Of a DNA stretch of 64,000 nt, positions 60,746 to 64,000 are shown in pieces. The stretch lies in NCBI GenBank assembly GCA_900239685.1, contig OENT01000361.1:62001-126000 (forward strand). The letters are read 5' to 3'. Numbering within the stretch: the stretch's first letter is position 1; each line of letters opens with the position of its first letter. The notes below the pieces were generated by a model. That model was not told the DNA's origin and made no database searches. It worked only from the letters and a program-made list of their open reading frames with translations. Position numbers and translations under genes: made by a program. Source of the stretch: Rotaria macrura (taxonomy: Eukaryota > Rotifera > Eurotatoria > Philodinida > Philodinidae).

Positions 60746-62220
60746 TAATCCCACACAATCTGCCATTTTTTCACTGATTATCTTCTCATATTTAACTAAT
60801 TGTTTGTTTGTATTGAAAATTTCAAGTAATTCATTTGTATTCAGAGTTAATTCCAAAAACGAAATATTCAGCTCTAGAAACCCCGCTGTGGTAATGGTTT
60901 TGTAGTTTCATCTGATTTTCTGATATATTTACTTCGCTACGCTTGTTTTTTAGAGATATCCTTAATACATGAGATAAAATTTTGCGTTTCAAAAAGAAGC
61001 AAAGGTCAAACAGACAGGCAGGCCTAGTGACCTGTTCGGGCCTCTGATGCACCCAAGTAAATCAATAGTTTACTAGTATTTGGTCAGCTCTGTTATCTAC
61101 GCTTCAGTAGTCAAAAACGCTGTATTTTTGCTTAATTGTTAGCGAACGAAGAAAGAAACATGCATCGTGTCGCTATGCGAATTAATATGAAAACGGTAAA
61201 AAGAGTAAAGCTCATGAGCAAAGTAGTATACGAACATACTGCAGATTAAAGATCTCTCTGAGACTGGAAAAATAGACCATTACCTTATTACTTAAATAAT
61301 ATCTCCGTCACTTCTCCATTGTTGGCATCGAGGGTTTTCCCATAGTATTTCTTATTCAATAAGCTACGAGACTATCTAAGATTCTACGATCTATCAATCA
61401 TCCGTGGATAAATTCTAGGCGAACTACGGTGTGAACCCAAAATGACATTTTAAAATGCTTTTTTTTAGTTTCATTTTCCTATTGATCAGACCTCAGAGAT
61501 AAAAAGAAGCGCTCTAAGTTATTTGGAAGCCCTATCTAAATCACTGCTCTAAATTATATTCAACAGTATAACTTTCATATAGGTAAGTCATTCATTTGCA
61601 AATATTCTGATGTAGACAATAAATTTTGACGATGAAGTCTTCGTGATTTTTTTCAAGAAAAAATGATTTTCTTCCCAGACCTAATACCGATTTGATGAAC
61701 ACGCATTCTTAATATTAAATTTTAGTGACTTCATTTCGTTCGCTAAGAAATAACACAATTTGTATACCATTAGTCCATTCGAGCAATCTTCATTTTAGGT
61801 GATGTTAGTGAATGCACTTGAAAATTTAGAAAACAAACATGAGTCAAAATGAAGTATCTAACCTGTCGATTAGAAAAGATATTTAGTTCGTTCAATCATT
61901 AGTGTTGGCAAAACCTTCATTTTAGGATCTTCCAAGTCCTTATCTTAGGGTTCTTTAACGGCCAGTTAGTTTAAAAAATGGCTGATATAGTTTAGCAGAA
62001 AAATGAAGGAGGGATCATACAGTAAAATAGTCACAATCAAGGATTTGTTATAAACAGAAATATCATTTAAATACTGATAGGCCTCTTGTTTGGAACAACA
62101 ATTGTGCTCGATTTCGTTCTATATTGCATATGTATAGATATATCACTGGTTTGCTTCCAGCTTGGGTGTCATTAGTCCCCTTTTCATATAATACATTCAT
62201 ATCCGTATCCATGCACTTCA
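60746..62220. other. non-coding stretch
   Basis: No firm gene. The minus frame 60831-61052 has no family. A GC-richer patch (GGCAGGCCTAGTGACCTGTT, 61018-61037) stands out. Confidence 0.45.
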
Positions 62221-62645
62221 TTAAATTCTTGACGATTTTTGAATTTCAGCAACTTTGTTTTCATCTGTTTGTTTTTTTTTGTGTTCCTCAACATTGACTG
62301 ATACATGTCTAAGTATACTCCTATACAATTTCACTAATAGTTTTAATGCTTCAGCAAGGGAAAATATCAGCAAATATAAAGAAATCGATGGTAACTGAGA
62401 TTGTGTTGTCGTCTGTGAAACAAGCATGATGAATAAATCATGAAGTTGTTGATTTTCGCCGATGAAGAAGAAATACTTACATCTTGAGATAAAGAGACTT
62501 TACAAAGATACTCAAATTTTACAATATCTTTTCCTTGCCTAGAACGTGCGGAAAAATAGAATTGACGAATAGAATCATGAAGGCTAAAAGATACTTCACA
62601 TGAATTAATATTTTTATTGAATGACCCTTTAACAAGAATTGTGAC
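62221..62645 (-). CDS. two exons of an unidentified membrane-type protein
   Basis: Exon A (about 62645 to 62481) and exon B (62412-62221) join in frame over a 68-nt intron with consensus GTAAGT and CACAG ends. Exon A reads TVTILVKGSFNKNINSCEVS and SFSLHDSIRQFYFSARSRQG, which looks like beta strands. Exon B reads TTTQSQLPSISLYLLIFSLA (hydrophobic, one likely membrane segment), then a basic tail ending IQKSSRI and a stop. The 5' end is not found; upstream the frame meets a stop near 62675. No family recognised. It is either the 3' end of a gene or a pseudogene. Confidence 0.4.
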
Positions 62646-62675
62646 AGAAAAAAATATTTTTGAAAACGATTTTCA

Positions 62676-63629
62676 TTTATATGCAGTGGCGAGTTGCTAA
62701 CGTTTCAAATGTACTTTATTCTTTCATTTCAAAATAGAAAATCGTAAGGATTGTTTTGCTCTTTATCATAGAGAAGGGGTTAGTGAAAAAGAGCGAAAAT
62801 GAAAATGGCGGATAACAATCGAAAGAGGAAAATAGCGAACAGGATAACAGCGAAAGGGAAAACAGACAAAATATGATATGATGGACGAAATGAAAATGAA
62901 CAGAAACATCCGATGATTGAAAAGATGTAGCTACAAATTCAATAATTTCTATTCGTGTTGGTCACTCATCGAATGGCGTAATTGTTTTCCACTAAATCGA
63001 GAAAACCTCTTAATATTAGTTGTATCGTGAAAATGATTTCAAATATAGCTTTTGAAAATAGTTCATTTAACATTCAGACACTTGAGATATCTTTTGCTAC
63101 ATCCAACAAATGTAATCCATTAATAATTTGTGATAATTATTTATTTCGATGTAATAAAAAAATAGTCTCGAAAAAATATTTGATTATCAATATTAATTGG
63201 AAACAAAAAAGATAACATTTTTCTAGATACACTATCATTATTTTTTTCAATCAATAAAACAGCATTGACCATGAGTCCCAAGAATGAAAACGATCCCCTC
63301 TAAGTTTTTCCTTTAGCTCTTTTAAATTTTCGACGTTTTTCTTCTTCTATTGTTTTCGCTATTTTCTACCAAGAGCAAGGAGAACATTAATCATCGTCGA
63401 AAGCAAAAGAAAAACGCAGATGAGAGAAAATGCAGCGGTCCTGTTCTTCCTTTTACTTCCCAGCAAATTGTTTTCAAAGAGTAACACGTGCTAGTGTTTT
63501 TTCTCCCCTTCGAAACACATTTTTAGGTGGAGTTGTCATAAAAATAAAACAATCACTTGCTCTCCTATGTCATTTTTACAACTAGCACACCGTCAATATA
63601 AAACTTGTCATTAGTTGCAGCACAAAAAG
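62676..63629. other. intergenic stretch and promoter of the zinc-finger gene
   Basis: Purine-rich at 62770-62880. The plus frame 62982-63215 lacks domains. The start at 63630 is preceded by AG-rich leader sequence. Confidence 0.5.
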
Positions 63630-64000
63630 ATGGCGAGCAGAGCGACACGGTAATTTTATCTTAATAGAAAACAATTTTTACACAAAATAGAGACCAGTTC
63701 CAATCAGAGAAAAGATGGAAAAATAGATTTGATTATTATCCTCATAACTTCTGTTTATACTGTTGTAATTACTTATGTATGCATGTGTTTAGAGATAATA
63801 AAGTAGTTTGCGGATTGTGTAATGCATTCATCGACGAGACTGAATACCGTCGGCACGTTGCTAAATGCGGACTGACAGACAGAAGTGATCGTATGGAGAC
63901 ACTTTCAAAAGTTTGCCGGTTGTGTGGAAGGAAAGTGGCCGATTTAGCTGAGCATCATCAAAACTGTACAGGTGAAAACAACTTTGTAAACGGTATTAAG
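63630..64000 (+). CDS. C2HC zinc-finger protein, 5' end only
   Basis: Exon 1 (63630-63649, MASRAT) joins in frame to exon 2 from 63793. Exon 2 encodes two zinc-binding units: CGLCNAFIDETEYRRHVAKC (Cys-x2-Cys ... His-x4-Cys) and CRLCGRKVADLAEHHQNC (same spacing logic). Both are C2HC type, as in UBZ or C2HC nucleic-acid or ubiquitin-binding fingers. A donor is possible at 63972 (GTGAAA), or the frame runs on to the window edge. The rest lies outside, so the full domain layout is unknown. Confidence 0.65.

Noticed and set aside
60831..61052. 73-aa minus frame beside a GC-richer patch, considered as a transposon fragment
   Set aside because: No recognisable transposase motif and no terminal repeats found around it.

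Overview
The window looks like nuclear DNA of a small-genome animal, most likely a bdelloid rotifer. It is AT-rich throughout. Most introns are short (about 50-70 nt) with GT-AG ends, and some intergenic stretches run to several kilobases. The proteins are clearly metazoan: an LL5/PHLDB cortical PH protein, an arrestin-domain protein, Cab45/SDF4 and sigma-class GSTs. The rotifer assignment is an inference from composition, intron size and GST expansion; no species-specific marker is visible. Two isolated N characters (42018 and 53088) show this is an assembled scaffold.

Layout: 0.67-1.4 kb holds an intronless two-cupin protein of bacterial ChrR-like type. 4.2-5.5 kb holds a complete tRNA-Val(AAC) followed by four decayed tRNA-like copies at roughly 300-bp spacing. 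7.4-8.6 kb holds a five-exon TTK/MPS1-like kinase. 8.6-16.1 kb is mostly non-coding, with a large foldback repeat at 9.0-9.6 kb and a few orphan exon-like pieces. 16.2-21.8 kb holds a 14-exon LL5/PHLDB-like gene (1163 aa) with a C-terminal PH domain and one 31-nt intron. 21.8-28.8 kb is a gene desert. 28.8-31.2 kb holds a three-exon arrestin-domain gene, convergent with a six-exon serine-rich gene of unknown function (34.65-31.26 kb, minus strand).

35.8-44.6 kb is a cluster of four intronless sigma-class GST genes on the plus strand. The third is interrupted by an N that stands for about 42 missing bases. Sequences like the antioxidant response element and the heat-shock element lie upstream of it. 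A 138-bp hAT-like MITE lies between the first two copies. 48.5 kb holds a secreted protein of unknown function. 54.8-50.2 kb (minus) is an eight-exon Cab45/SDF4-like gene with six EF-hands, a signal peptide and a 3-kb intron. 55-63.6 kb is largely non-coding, with a near-perfect 133-bp-arm palindrome at 57.1-57.4 kb, a tentative small secreted protein, and exon fragments. At 63.6 kb a zinc-finger gene starts and runs off the end.

Functionally this is an ordinary mixed neighbourhood, not a pathway cluster. The GST array is the only true gene family cluster, presumably serving detoxification or prostaglandin-type chemistry. The Cab45-like protein and two predicted secreted proteins belong to the secretory pathway. 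The most unusual items are the periodic tRNA-decay array, the foldback and MITE elements, the 31-nt intron, and the shared element about 141 bp upstream of two GST genes.
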